Shown piece after piece: positions 18,573-28,252 of a stretch of 64,000 nucleotides of DNA; the first letter of the stretch is position 1, and the number at the start of each line of letters is the position of its first letter. This DNA is from Cognaticolwellia aestuarii. GTDB taxonomy: Bacteria > Pseudomonadota > Gammaproteobacteria > Enterobacterales > Alteromonadaceae. Under the pieces are notes generated by a model. It was given only the letters and a program-made list of their open reading frames with translations, ran no database searches and had not been told where the DNA came from. The DNA lies in assembly GCF_002000025.1 (NCBI RefSeq), contig NZ_MUZV01000001.1:248001-312000 (forward strand), given 5' to 3'. The position numbers and the translations under genes were made by a program.

Positions 18573-20288
18573 TTATCCTGTAACGTCAACGGTTTCAACT
18601 AAACGTAAGACTTCTTCAACACTGGTGATACCTAATTTAGCATAATCAAATGCTGCAAGTGCTAATGGTCTAAACTCCGGATGCTGCTTGGCTGCTTGTG
18701 TGAAGGCCTCAGTATCTTCACGTTTTAATGCTGACATCATAGCTTCATTCATTTCTAATAATTCAAAAACACCGATCCGACCTTTATAGCCAGTATAGTG
18801 ACAACTTTGACATCCCCTGCCGTTACTAAATGTAATAGCACTGATGTCACTGTCCGCAAGATTCGATAGCCACATCATTTCCTGTTGATCGGGTTGGTGA
18901 ACTTGTCGACAATTTTCACAAATTTTTCGCACTAAGCGCTGCGCAATAATTGCTCTTAATGAACTGCCGACTAAAAAACCAGCTGCGCCCATATCTAATA
19001 AGCGCAGGGCACTAGTGATAGCATCATTCGTATGTAGTGTAGACAAAACTAAATGACCAGTTAATGCGCCTCGCAGACCAATTTCAACCGTTTCTTGGTC
19101 ACGCATCTCACCCACCATCAGAATATCAGGGTCTTGTCGGAGCGCCGTGCGCAGTACGCTTGAAAATGTCAGGTTTATTTTGCTATTCACCTGCACCTGA
19201 TTAACTCGTGGTAAGCGATATTCGACAGGATCTTCAACCGTAATTATTTTTTTACTCGCTTGGTTTAGCTCACTTAGTGCGGCATATAACGTTGTTGTTT
19301 TACCACTACCTGTGGGACCAGTAACCAACACCATGCCATGAGGCCGTGATATTTGATGGCGGATACGCTGCACAAATTGCTCTGGCATGCCTGTTTCATC
19401 TAGCGACAATAACCCAGCAGATTGATCTAGTAGTCGCATAACAACGGATTCACCATGTTGTACTGGCATAGTCGACATACGTACATCAATGCTATGGCCT
19501 TTAATTTGCAGGTTAAATCGACCGTCTTGCGGTAAGCGCTTTTCAGAAATATCCAAGCCCGCCATCAGCTTTAAACGCAACACCATTGCTGAGGCAATTT
19601 TATTCTCTTTTAATATATTTTCTTGCAACACGCCATCAATACGCTGACGAATACGTAACGAGTTTTCATCTGGCTCAATATGGACATCGGATGCTCGCAT
19701 TTGCACCGCATCCTCAAAAACCGATTGCAATAGCTTACCAACAGTTGCGTCACCCCCCTCTTCAAGAAAGGTACTTGATAAATCGAAGTTACTTCCTTGA
19801 TCATATTCTTCCTCAAGCTGGCTAGCAAAGGATTCAATATCAGCTGTACGGCGATATAAACTATCGAAAGCGTCAAACAGTTGCGATTCCATTATCACCG
19901 CTAGTTTTAAACGCTTTGGCGATAACATTTGTTCAAGTTGATCAAGGGCACTTAAATCCGCTGGGTCGCTCATACCAATGAGGACAGAATCCCCTTGTTC
20001 TTCAATAATCAGGGCACGCAAACGTCTTGCATGCACTTCTGGTAATAACAAGGCAACTTCGGGGGGAATTCTTCGTTGGCTAATATCTAAAAATGGCACA
20101 TCAAGCTGTTGCGCTAAAAACTCTAGCAGCTGTTTTTCACCAATATGACCTAATTCAATTAAGGCATCACCGAGTTTTCTGCCACTGGTTTTTTGGCTAT
20201 TTAACGCTTGTATCAACTGTTCATTACTAATGATATGTTCGTGAACAAGCAAGTCGCCCAAACGCATTTTTAATTTAGGTGCTGCCAT
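18573..20288 (-). CDS. mshE: MSHA extension ATPase MshE with c-di-GMP-binding N-domain
   Basis: 571 residues. The N-terminus has the MshEN pattern: RLGDLLVHEHIISNEQLIQA with Arg9 and Gln32, then KLGDALIELGHI with Asp41, the tandem 24-residue motif known to bind c-di-GMP in V. cholerae MshE. The C-terminal PilB-type ATPase has Walker A GPTGSGKTT (about 320), an Asp box/Walker B region with DPDILMVGEMRD, and a zinc-binding four-cysteine module (CENC then CQSC). It powers pilus extension when c-di-GMP is high. Gap of one base from mshN. Confidence 0.97.
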   Translation of the reverse strand: MAAPKLKMRLGDLLVHEHIISNEQLIQALNSQKTSGRKLGDALIELGHIGEKQLLEFLAQQLDVPFLDISQRRIPPEVALLLPEVHARRLRALIIEEQGDSVLIGMSDPADLSALDQLEQMLSPKRLKLAVIMESQLFDAFDSLYRRTADIESFASQLEEEYDQGSNFDLSSTFLEEGGDATVGKLLQSVFEDAVQMRASDVHIEPDENSLRIRQRIDGVLQENILKENKIASAMVLRLKLMAGLDISEKRLPQDGRFNLQIKGHSIDVRMSTMPVQHGESVVMRLLDQSAGLLSLDETGMPEQFVQRIRHQISRPHGMVLVTGPTGSGKTTTLYAALSELNQASKKIITVEDPVEYRLPRVNQVQVNSKINLTFSSVLRTALRQDPDILMVGEMRDQETVEIGLRGALTGHLVLSTLHTNDAITSALRLLDMGAAGFLVGSSLRAIIAQRLVRKICENCRQVHQPDQQEMMWLSNLADSDISAITFSNGRGCQSCHYTGYKGRIGVFELLEMNEAMMSALKREDTEAFTQAAKQHPEFRPLALAAFDYAKLGITSVEEVLRLVETVDVTG

Positions 20289-20289
20289 A

Positions 20290-21471
20290 TTATTCTCCTA
20301 ACTCTATCAGGCGTTGACGAGCAAACTGCATCGCACTATTAGATAAGTCATTGCGTGTTATTGCTTGTTTATAGGCATCTCTTGCCAGCACAAATTTACC
20401 AAGGCTATCTAATGACACTGCAGATCCCAACCACCATCGCCCAACATGAGGCTCAAGTGCAATAAGTTTTTCATAAGCAACAATGGCATTGTCATGCTCG
20501 TTTAAATCTGCTGCCGTATTTGCGAGTAGTATTTGTAATTCTGTATTTGAACTATAATTTACTGGCCTTAAGACATTATAGGCTGGTCTTGGCTGGCCTT
20601 GTTCATAATAAATGCGTGCCGTCATCAGGCGCATTTCTTCTGACTGAGGTGCCAACGCTATACCTTGTGATAATAGGTTCACTGCATCTTGATATGATTT
20701 TTTACCATACCACAGTGCTGCCAGCTGTTTACGCGCTGTTTCATGTTCAGGTATGATCAACAACACTTCTTCAAATAAGGCTTCAGCCTTGAGTATGTCA
20801 TTACGCTCAATGGCTTGCTCTGCTTGAGTTATTTTATTAGCCGCTAGCGCCTGTGGAGTCAACTGTGTACGCGAAATTGTTAAGCTTGGCGTAGCTTTCG
20901 CAACATTAGCCACTTGTTTACGCCCAGTAATATCACTTGTATTTTCAACGTTCTCAGCATCAAGCGCAGACATTTTCTCTGTATTACTCGAGAGGCTAGT
21001 TGCTAGGGGATTAATGTTAACGCTATCATTATTAACGGGCTTTTTTGCTGAAACTGATGACTGCTTTGATAGCTCATCAGCAATATCACTAGCCGCTTGT
21101 TTTACTGACGATGTTACTATTGTTGATTTTTCTGACGCTGCATCAACTGCAACAAAAGGCGCTTGATATGCACTTTGCTTATCATCAACCATCTCACTAG
21201 CATCCGTTAAAACGACGTCACTAACAGTGCGATCATTATTAGCATTGATAGCGGTAGCATTGGTTTGCACCTGCTCTTTTAACTGTTGATTTTCGCTGTA
21301 AAGTTGCCAGCTAAATATGCCAAGAATATTTAAAACTATAATAGCCACAATGATAAATATCACTCGACTAGTTGAAGATTTTGCGGTCAATGGAGCCACA
21401 GCTTGGGCGCTATTTTTTTGTTCACTTTGACGCTTGTCTAAATCTTTTAGCATTTGGTTGATGACGCTCAT
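20290..21471 (-). CDS. mshN: MSHA biogenesis protein MshN (TPR protein)
   Basis: 393 residues: cytoplasmic N-terminus, one membrane anchor (about 34-55), a long Ser/Ala/Asp-rich linker (about 70-195), then several TPR units from about 210 to the end. TPR proteins in this position are thought to scaffold the envelope-spanning machine, comparable to PilF/TapF types. The ATG overlaps the mshM stop by four bases. The linker is low-complexity and probably fast-evolving. Confidence 0.9.
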   Translation of the reverse strand: MSVINQMLKDLDKRQSEQKNSAQAVAPLTAKSSTSRVIFIIVAIIVLNILGIFSWQLYSENQQLKEQVQTNATAINANNDRTVSDVVLTDASEMVDDKQSAYQAPFVAVDAASEKSTIVTSSVKQAASDIADELSKQSSVSAKKPVNNDSVNINPLATSLSSNTEKMSALDAENVENTSDITGRKQVANVAKATPSLTISRTQLTPQALAANKITQAEQAIERNDILKAEALFEEVLLIIPEHETARKQLAALWYGKKSYQDAVNLLSQGIALAPQSEEMRLMTARIYYEQGQPRPAYNVLRPVNYSSNTELQILLANTAADLNEHDNAIVAYEKLIALEPHVGRWWLGSAVSLDSLGKFVLARDAYKQAITRNDLSNSAMQFARQRLIELGE

Positions 21472-22376
21472 AGTGATATCCCATTAACATGCCATGAATA
21501 ATATAAGCTAAGAATAACCGCAATAATTAATACGCCTGCTAAATAAAACTTATAAGGCGTTTTATGCTGCATACCTTCAGTATCTTGAATCGCTTTTGAT
21601 AAGTGCTTTTTAGTAAGCTGATAACATCCTTCGCCGTAACCAAGCATCAACATTTTATGACAAATAATATTCACCAGCCGTGGAATACCTTGACTAACAT
21701 TAGCAATTTTTTTCGTAATAGCTCGGCTAAATAAATTTGCACCTTTGTAACCAGCAATCTTTAAACGATGCTGAATGTAATGCTCTACTTCTAGCGCGGT
21801 CATGGCTCGCAATTTATAAGAAAAGGTGATTCGCTGCTTTAATTGTCGAAAAGCTTTTTCGGCTAATCGCTCATCTAACTCAGGTTGTGCGAATAACACT
21901 ACCTGTAATAACTTTCTTGTTTCTGTTTCAAGGTTAGTGAAAAGTCGCAATGCTTCAAGGCTTTCTGCCGGTAATGCTTGTGCTTCATCTAAAATCAACA
22001 CCACAGAGTGCCCCTGATTGTGTAGCTCCAACAGTCTTTGTTGGATACGTTGAGTTAGAAGTTGCAATGACATACGTTGTGCTTGCTTAACACCAAGTTC
22101 AACAGCAACCGCGCGTCTTAATTCATCAGGCTTTAAATATGGGTTAGGAATATAAGCGGTAACAAAATGTTCGGGAATTTCATTCAGCAACTTACGACAT
22201 AGTAAGGTTTTTCCTGTACCAACTTCACCAATGACTTTAATGAAACCCTCACCAGTTTTTAATGCCGTTAGCAATACGGCAAGTGCCTCATTATGAGGCT
22301 CTAAACCGAGATAGAAGTTGGTGTTCGGTGTTAAAGTAAACGGTAGTTCCCTTAAGCCAAAGTGATACAAATACAT
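21468..22376 (-). CDS. mshM: MSHA biogenesis ATPase MshM (ExeA/GspA-like)
   Basis: 302 residues with an AAA-type ATPase: Walker A GEVGTGKTLLC (about 45-55), Walker B VVLILDEAQAL (about 122-132) and a sensor region IPRLVNIICHKML. A single C-terminal membrane helix (about 277-296) anchors it. It begins MYLYHFGLRELPFTLTPNT, the conserved ExeA opening. Such ATPases help insert or assemble the secretin through peptidoglycan. It lies 11 bp downstream of mshL. Confidence 0.94.
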   Translation of the reverse strand: MYLYHFGLRELPFTLTPNTNFYLGLEPHNEALAVLLTALKTGEGFIKVIGEVGTGKTLLCRKLLNEIPEHFVTAYIPNPYLKPDELRRAVAVELGVKQAQRMSLQLLTQRIQQRLLELHNQGHSVVLILDEAQALPAESLEALRLFTNLETETRKLLQVVLFAQPELDERLAEKAFRQLKQRITFSYKLRAMTALEVEHYIQHRLKIAGYKGANLFSRAITKKIANVSQGIPRLVNIICHKMLMLGYGEGCYQLTKKHLSKAIQDTEGMQHKTPYKFYLAGVLIIAVILSLYYSWHVNGISL

Positions 22377-22387
22377 AAAGTTATAGC

Positions 22388-24085
22388 TTAATTATCAGCG
22401 GCGTTTGCGTCCGCATCTTCAGGAAACCATTGTTTTAACAAAGCACGGGCATCCTGTAATTGATTCTTCCAAGTATCTTGTCCAATAACGATCGGCTTTA
22501 ATAAAATAACCAGTTCTTTCTTTTGAACTGATTCACTTTTACTTTTAAAAAGCTCGCCCATAATAGGTATATCACCTAAAAATGGTGTTTTTGATTCAAG
22601 GTTAACTTTACGGGTTTCAATTAAGCCACCAATAACAACTATTTCACCTGACTTAGCGCGAATAATAGTATCTGACTCACGGACACTACTTTGTGCTAAC
22701 GGTAAAATAATATCTTCATTACTCAATCGTATAGTTTTAGTCTGCTCATCCGTAATAGTCACTGACGGGTGAATATGTAAAATAACTTCACCATCAGCGT
22801 CTATTTGTGGTGTTACATCAAGCGCAATACCCGAGAAAAAAGGCGTCAAATCAATTTCAGGTGTTGTAGTAGTAGAAGTACCTGTTGTCGTTGTACTAGA
22901 AACATCAGTGACAAAATATTCATCTTCACCCACTTTAATAATCGCTTTTTGATTATTTGTCGCTGTAATTCTTGGGCTAGAGAGTACTTGGACATTACCT
23001 TGGGTAGATAACAAGTCAATCACACCACTAAAGTCTTTATTTAGAAAACTTAAGCTTGTTACACCGCCAATTGCCGATGAAATAGTACTACCAGCAATAT
23101 TTCCGGTTGTTGAAAAGCCAATATCAGTGCTTTCAATATGGCCAAGTACTTGATCCCACTTTACCCCTTGCTGATAGTCATCATTTAGGGTGACTTCCAT
23201 TATTTTCGCTTCAATAATGACTTGACGGCGTAAGTGCTCTTGAGTGCTATCAAGAAAACTCTTAACAGCAGTAATTTCCGAAGGCAATGCTCGAATAGTT
23301 ACTAAGCCAGCTTGTGGTGAAACGATAACAGAACGACCACCTTCATCGCCAACCAATGCCGTTAACGTTTCTTTTAATTCGCTCCAGAAGTCAGATTCAT
23401 TTTCAGTATAAATGTTAATACCACTACTGCCGTTCTGACTATTACTTCCTTGACCATTACTATTCTGATTATTATTACTGCTATTGGAGTTATTACTTCC
23501 ACTAGAATTATTGCTACTTGGATCATTTTCAGAAACGCCACCAGAGTTTATGCTGGTGCTAGACATACCACTGCGCTTAACATAAAGATAATTGAGAGGA
23601 ATTGTTTCCGTACGAATGCCGGCAGGATAAACTTGAATGACTCGACCTTGGCGACGGATATCGTAGCCATAAAGTGACTCAATAACATCAAGCGCCTCAT
23701 CTAAAGTCACGTCTTTTAAATTCAAAGTGATCGTGCCGCTCACCTCCGGATGAACCGCGATACTGTATGATGAATCATCAACAATTGCGGCAAAAAATTG
23801 CTCAGCTGCAACACCACTTGCTGCTATTTCTAAACGTTTTTCAGCTAACAAACCATGGCGTGCTTGTCGCACTTCTTTTTGCATTAACTCTTGGCGAACA
23901 GAGCTTGGCAGTGTTTGTAATGGCTTTGGTTTGGCTGGTTTACTCGCTTGAGCAATTGCATCATCTAAGGCCTGATTGACCTCAGTAGGTGGCTTAGGTG
24001 CTGATTGACAGCCGGCAAGCACAAGTACTGCTGTGCAACAAAACAATTGAATTTGGTGCTTCTTTTGGTTAATTATTTTTTTCAT
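22388..24085 (-). CDS. mshL: MSHA outer-membrane secretin MshL (PilQ family)
   Basis: 565 residues with a lipoprotein-type signal (VLAGC at about 22-26). A secretin N0/STN domain covers about 95-160. An Asn/Ser/Gly-rich linker follows (about 184-218), then an N1-like domain and the secretin core, ending in the VPLLG-like region TPFLGDIPIMGELFKS. It forms the outer-membrane pore for the MSHA pilus. The ATG overlaps the mshK stop by four bases. The Asn/Ser run is lower-complexity than the rest of the gene. Confidence 0.95.
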   Translation of the reverse strand: MKKIINQKKHQIQLFCCTAVLVLAGCQSAPKPPTEVNQALDDAIAQASKPAKPKPLQTLPSSVRQELMQKEVRQARHGLLAEKRLEIAASGVAAEQFFAAIVDDSSYSIAVHPEVSGTITLNLKDVTLDEALDVIESLYGYDIRRQGRVIQVYPAGIRTETIPLNYLYVKRSGMSSTSINSGGVSENDPSSNNSSGSNNSNSSNNNQNSNGQGSNSQNGSSGINIYTENESDFWSELKETLTALVGDEGGRSVIVSPQAGLVTIRALPSEITAVKSFLDSTQEHLRRQVIIEAKIMEVTLNDDYQQGVKWDQVLGHIESTDIGFSTTGNIAGSTISSAIGGVTSLSFLNKDFSGVIDLLSTQGNVQVLSSPRITATNNQKAIIKVGEDEYFVTDVSSTTTTGTSTTTTPEIDLTPFFSGIALDVTPQIDADGEVILHIHPSVTITDEQTKTIRLSNEDIILPLAQSSVRESDTIIRAKSGEIVVIGGLIETRKVNLESKTPFLGDIPIMGELFKSKSESVQKKELVILLKPIVIGQDTWKNQLQDARALLKQWFPEDADANAADN

Positions 24086-24402
24086 TTTGAGTTCGCTATA
24101 ACACCGGAAAATAATGATAATTCCATTCTACCTTGTGGTGAATCTAGCACCACCCCCTTTGAGCTAATGGCTATCAATTGAAAACCTTTATATTTATCTC
24201 CAACATTGAGCACTTTGCCATCAATAATGGCCTTTTTGTTACCGTCACGCTGGATAATAGACTGCAATGTTAGCGGTGTGCTTTTTTCATTACTATTGCT
24301 TGCTGCTACAGCACCAAAAGGTTTAGTTGGATCAACTTGTTGACCATTTGCATATTCAGAACAAAATAACAGTAATAATATCAAGCTAACTTTATACACC
24401 AA
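24082..24402 (-). CDS. mshK: MSHA biogenesis protein MshK (PilP-like)
   Basis: 106 residues with a signal peptide (cleavage near ANG-QQ) followed by DPTKPFG and a short beta domain (LTLQSIIQRDGNKKAIIDGKVLNVGDKYKGF) characteristic of MshK and similar to GspC/PilP homology regions. It probably connects the inner-membrane PilMNO-like complex to the secretin. It overlaps mshJ and mshL, consistent with a single transcript. Confidence 0.88.
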   Translation of the reverse strand: MVYKVSLILLLLFCSEYANGQQVDPTKPFGAVAASNSNEKSTPLTLQSIIQRDGNKKAIIDGKVLNVGDKYKGFQLIAISSKGVVLDSPQGRMELSLFSGVIANSK

Positions 24403-25096
24403 TGAACTCCTGTGCAGTACTTAAACTGTAAATCTCTACCTCAAGCTCACTAACAGGGTAGGCTTTCAAGTTGTAATCAAACTCTTGCCAAAAGAATTTC
24501 CAAGATAGCCCCTCTAATTGCGTCAAATAATCTTTCAACTGAAAATACTGTCCTTGTAATTTAATTTTAATGCTATGGCGATATAGTCGTAATTGTGTTT
24601 CTGATGTTTGCTCAACACTCGCAATGCTCGCTTCTTTGTTATCTAAACTATTACTATTCTCAAGGTTAGATTTCGTTACCGGACTTGCTGGCAAAACTTC
24701 AAATGAAAGTAATTTAACCCCCTTTTGTAGTTTTAAAAGTTTGATCAGCGCGTAACGCATTTGAATAGGATCAATTAAATCTGAAGTTAAGCTTAAAAGT
24801 TGTTGGTCTATCTCACCCAGCCTTACTTGATACTGTGATAATTCATCTTTTAAAGCAGCGTTAGGGTCTTTAAGTAATGCTTGCTCTAAAACTTGAATAG
24901 ATCTCTTGCTATTTTCATTACTTTGTTGAGTTTGCAGGATTTGTTGATCCAACTGCCCAATTCGCTGAAAAGGCTCATCCAGAAATAAACTATACAAAAT
25001 AAAGATGATAGCAACTAAACCGCTAGCAATAATTAAATACTGTTCTCGCGGTGTGGTATTACTAAATTTTTCACTATAAGCACGCCATTGCGTCAT
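24392..25096 (-). CDS. mshJ: MSHA biogenesis protein MshJ (PilO-like)
   Basis: I choose the ATG at 25096, preceded by AGGGGAG, rather than the TTG-type extension to 25135 lying inside the previous gene. 234 residues: membrane helix (about 23-42), coiled coil (about 48-95) and a C-terminal alpha/beta domain, the PilO layout. It forms an inner-membrane complex with MshI and MshI2. Overlaps the start of mshK by 11 bases. Confidence 0.92.
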   Translation of the reverse strand: MTQWRAYSEKFSNTTPREQYLIIASGLVAIIFILYSLFLDEPFQRIGQLDQQILQTQQSNENSKRSIQVLEQALLKDPNAALKDELSQYQVRLGEIDQQLLSLTSDLIDPIQMRYALIKLLKLQKGVKLLSFEVLPASPVTKSNLENSNSLDNKEASIASVEQTSETQLRLYRHSIKIKLQGQYFQLKDYLTQLEGLSWKFFWQEFDYNLKAYPVSELEVEIYSLSTAQEFIGV

Positions 25097-25100
25097 ATTG

Positions 25101-25697
25101 CTACTCCCCTTTAGCTTGTGCAGAGCTAACCACAAACTCAGTTAATTGCTCTTCATTTTCGGTCAAAGAAAAGTTAACAAAGCGTTTACCCGACAAAAAA
25201 GTCGATGATTCAAAACCAGATAACCAATTCGGCACTGCATCAGGTGTACGCGCTATACCAGAAAATGTCATATTGCCATTGCCAATATTCACTCTCTGTA
25301 AACTAATATTTTTGTTATGTAATTCAGCTAACTCAACCATGGCACTAGAAAAACCGGCACTATAGGTCTGTGTTGGGTCAGTTAACTGCTGATGTAAATG
25401 TTGTTTGTTAGCAATAACTAACTTAACCATATTTATTTTTGCTAACAAGTCGGCATCTTTACGATTTGCACTAATAGTGGACTCTAAGCTTTGCTGTTGA
25501 ATATTTAGACTATTATTAAGTGCACTTTCCGCTTGAAATACTGCATTTAAACGACTTAGCTGCATTTGAGCAATAAAAATCAGCGCTAACATCACGACTA
25601 ACGCGGCTAGCCATACAGCGATAACACGGTTTAATGTCCACAGTGCTTTTGCTGGCAGTAAATCAGCTTGCAATAAGTTAATCGAATATTTAGCCAT
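25101..25697 (-). CDS. MSHA biogenesis protein MshI2 (PilN-like)
   Basis: 198 residues beginning MAKYSINLLQADLLP, close to the INLLP opening that binds PilM in PilN proteins. One membrane helix (about 26-46) and a coiled coil (about 50-90) follow, then a PilN-like periplasmic domain. The name follows usage in Vibrio/Shewanella loci where the mshI region is split into PilM-like and PilN-like genes. The gene abuts mshI. Confidence 0.9.
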   Translation of the reverse strand: MAKYSINLLQADLLPAKALWTLNRVIAVWLAALVVMLALIFIAQMQLSRLNAVFQAESALNNSLNIQQQSLESTISANRKDADLLAKINMVKLVIANKQHLHQQLTDPTQTYSAGFSSAMVELAELHNKNISLQRVNIGNGNMTFSGIARTPDAVPNWLSGFESSTFLSGKRFVNFSLTENEEQLTEFVVSSAQAKGE

Positions 25698-26597
25698 CTA
25701 GTTTGGCTCCATAAAATTTAACTGTGTTGCACCTATCGCTGCCGCGCTACTTCGGTAGTTTTCCAATGTTTCAGGCATAGTAAACAACTTCACCTCTACG
25801 TTGGTGTTTTCCGCCAATTTTCGTGCTAAAAAAGCTTCATTTTGCATTGGGATCAAAACTTCAACCGCTTTAACAGGTGCTTGTTTTAATTGCCGTTCGA
25901 AATAATCAGTCGAGCGTTGAATTTCTAAACTTAGCGAATCGATAACGCCCATACTGAGTTCATCTTCACTTTTATTAGCAATCTCGGCAAAGCCACGTAA
26001 ACGTCGGCTAAAAAATAACTGACCATTTTTGACAATTAATAGGTTCACTTCTTCACCCGGCTGCTGGCAAACTAACAGCACAGCATCATCTTGTACCGGC
26101 AACAAACTAGCAAAAGCAAATTCTTCAGTGGTAATACTAACAACTTGCAAATTATCCACAGTTAATGTGGTTACCAGTTCAATCAAATCATTTTTGGCAA
26201 CACAAACAACATTAACTTTTTCATGACCACCGACTAATAATGGACCATCAAAATAATCTAAAACCATGTTTTCGGGTGCTATACTGACGAGATCTTTTAT
26301 TTGCCATTTCAAGGCGTCATTTATTTCAGTGTGCGGAACATTTGGCTTATCAACCTGTACTATTTGAGAATTGGCATTCGGTAAAACGAGGTGGCAACAA
26401 CCTGCTAACGACTTAGTGCTAACAATATGCTTGAGACTACTAATAAGCGGATGAGCTTCATTCTCTATGGTTTTACAGTAATTTTTAGTCGCGTTTTTGA
26501 CCAGATAACTAATTGACTGCTGCCGCAGGGCAACACCGACAATATCAGAGGACTCTGCTTGCGAGAAAATATTTTTGATACGTGTAATAATTGACAT
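25698..26597 (-). CDS. mshI: MSHA biogenesis protein MshI (PilM-like)
   Basis: 299 residues, no membrane segment, cytoplasmic actin-like fold of the PilM family by length and context. The N-terminus is MSIITRIKNIFSQAESSDIVGVAL. It should bind the INLL tail of the following PilN-like protein. It is the first gene of the msh cluster here. No mshH (csrD-like) gene precedes it, unlike V. cholerae; a divergent PLP-enzyme gene starts 109 bp away, so the msh promoter lies in 26598-26705. Confidence 0.9.
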   Translation of the reverse strand: MSIITRIKNIFSQAESSDIVGVALRQQSISYLVKNATKNYCKTIENEAHPLISSLKHIVSTKSLAGCCHLVLPNANSQIVQVDKPNVPHTEINDALKWQIKDLVSIAPENMVLDYFDGPLLVGGHEKVNVVCVAKNDLIELVTTLTVDNLQVVSITTEEFAFASLLPVQDDAVLLVCQQPGEEVNLLIVKNGQLFFSRRLRGFAEIANKSEDELSMGVIDSLSLEIQRSTDYFERQLKQAPVKAVEVLIPMQNEAFLARKLAENTNVEVKLFTMPETLENYRSSAAAIGATQLNFMEPN

Positions 26598-26705
26598 TAA
26601 GCGATATTATTCTTTTATTTTCATGCCACCATAAAACCATTATCGCTGATTCTGTTGATCGCGCAAGTGTTTTAATTACCTCAATTTATTTGCCTTTTTT
26701 AAGTT

Positions 26706-27674
26706 ATGAGAATTATGTCCCCTATATCTGCTATACAAACGATCAATCATCCAATATTTAAACAGCATAAAATCTCGGTGCAAATTAAGCGGGATGACCA
26801 AATTGACAAAGTCATTTCTGGCAATAAATGGCGTAAACTCAAGTATAACTTAAGGCATGCTAAAGCAATTGGCGCTGACGGGATCATCACTTTTGGTGGC
26901 TGTTTTTCAAATCATATCCATGCCTGTGCGCTTGCTTGTAAACAGCAGCAATTATCAGCTATTGGCATTATTCGTGGCGAACAAAGCAACCATAACAATT
27001 ATACTTTATCTTGGGCTCAACATTGGGGCATGCAACTCTCATTTGTTGATAGGAAAACCTACCGTTTCCGCAACGATCTCGACTATTTACAACGATTACA
27101 AAAACAATACCCCAACTACCTTATTGTGCCTGAAGGAGGCAGTAATAGTCTCGCCTTAACCGGTATGGCAGAAGTAATCGATGAATTAAACCATCAATGT
27201 GAGTTTGATACCATAATGAGTCCTGTCGGAAGTGGCGGTACGCTTGCTGGCTTAATTTTGGGTGACAAAGCTCAGCACGAAATATTAGGAATTTCAGTAT
27301 TAAAACAGCAAAATTACCTTGAGCAACACGTAAATGAGTTATTACCTGAGCACGCCAAGTCATATCAGAACTGGCAAATAATGAATCAATTTCATCGCGG
27401 CGGCTACGCTAAATTTACGCCAGATGATGCACAGAGAATACATAGTTTTGCCCAGCACGTCGGAGTAGGATTTGAGCCAGTATATTCAGGAAAAATGATT
27501 TTAGCTCTACTAGATCTCATGCAAGCAGGTTATTTTTCTGAACATCAACGTATTGTGCTTTTACATACAGGAGGCTTACAAGGTCTAGCAGGGATGTTTG
27601 ATCGAGGGTTACTAGCTAAACAGGACTGGCCTGAATTACCTATAGCACCTATAAAACAACAAAGTTCGAGTTGA
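26706..27674 (+). CDS. PLP-dependent ACC deaminase / D-cysteine desulfhydrase family enzyme
   Basis: 322 residues. The pyridoxal phosphate lysine lies in SGNKWRKLKYN (Lys41). Other family blocks are GGCFSNHIHACA (about 63-74), the glycine-rich phosphate loop SPVGSGGTLAG (about 175) and the C-terminal LLHTGGLQGLAG. Members either deaminate 1-aminocyclopropane-1-carboxylate or desulfhydrate D-cysteine; in marine bacteria the latter or an unknown substrate is likelier. An alternative ATG at 26715 cannot be ruled out. The gene stands alone, divergent from msh, and ends at a shared terminator with rplI. Confidence 0.88.
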   Translation: MRIMSPISAIQTINHPIFKQHKISVQIKRDDQIDKVISGNKWRKLKYNLRHAKAIGADGIITFGGCFSNHIHACALACKQQQLSAIGIIRGEQSNHNNYTLSWAQHWGMQLSFVDRKTYRFRNDLDYLQRLQKQYPNYLIVPEGGSNSLALTGMAEVIDELNHQCEFDTIMSPVGSGGTLAGLILGDKAQHEILGISVLKQQNYLEQHVNELLPEHAKSYQNWQIMNQFHRGGYAKFTPDDAQRIHSFAQHVGVGFEPVYSGKMILALLDLMQAGYFSEHQRIVLLHTGGLQGLAGMFDRGLLAKQDWPELPIAPIKQQSSS

Positions 27675-27720
27675 ATACCTCCAGCCAAGCATATTGAGTT
27701 ATGGTTGAATTATTGCCATA

Positions 27721-27760
27721 AAAAAACCCTGTTTTCATTACTGAAGACAGGGTTTTAAAT
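27721..27760. terminator. Bidirectional intrinsic terminator between the PLP-enzyme gene and rplI
   Basis: A 14-bp stem (27724-27737 with 27744-27757, core AAAACCCTGT/ACAGGGTTTT, one G-U pair, 6-base loop) has A-runs on one side and T-runs on the other, so it can work for both converging genes. Confidence 0.9.
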
Positions 27761-27779
27761 AGTTAATTACTATTCGCGA

Positions 27780-28232
27780 TTAAGCTTCAGCAATAACAAC
27801 TACTTTAACTGTTGCATCAACATCGTTGTGCACGTGAATTACGATATCGAATTCACCTGTTTCACGGATGCTACCTAAAGGTAAACGTACTTCAGCTTTA
27901 ACAACTTCTACGCCAGCTTCAGTGATTGCATCAGCAATATCACGAGTACCAATAGAACCGAACAATTTACCTTCATCACCCGCTTTAGAAGCGATAGTAA
28001 CTTCGGCTAATTCAGTTAACTTGGCAGCGCGAGCTTGTGCAGCAGCAAGTTGTTCAGCTAAGTTTTTCTCTAAATCAGCACGACGAGCTTCAAAGTGCTC
28101 AATGTTTGCTTTAGAGGCAAATACAGCTTTGCCTTTTGGTAATAAAAAGTTACGAGCGTAACCAGATTTAACTGTTACCTTGTCACCAAGGCCGCCTAAT
28201 TTGGCGATTTTATCAAGAAGTATTACTTCCAT
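27780..28232 (-). CDS. rplI: 50S ribosomal protein L9
   Basis: 150 residues from the ATG at 28232 ([19 protein letters not shown]), preceded by AAGGGG. A TTG two codons upstream is not needed. The N-domain (RNA-binding, [15 protein letters not shown]), the long linking helix (about 41-75) and the C-domain are complete. L9 binds domain V of 23S rRNA near the L1 stalk. It is the last gene of rpsF-priB-rpsR-rplI. Confidence 0.98.
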   Translation of the reverse strand: MEVILLDKIAKLGGLGDKVTVKSGYARNFLLPKGKAVFASKANIEHFEARRADLEKNLAEQLAAAQARAAKLTELAEVTIASKAGDEGKLFGSIGTRDIADAITEAGVEVVKAEVRLPLGSIRETGEFDIVIHVHNDVDATVKVVVIAEA

Positions 28233-28252
28233 TTTCAAAACCCCTTATTAGG

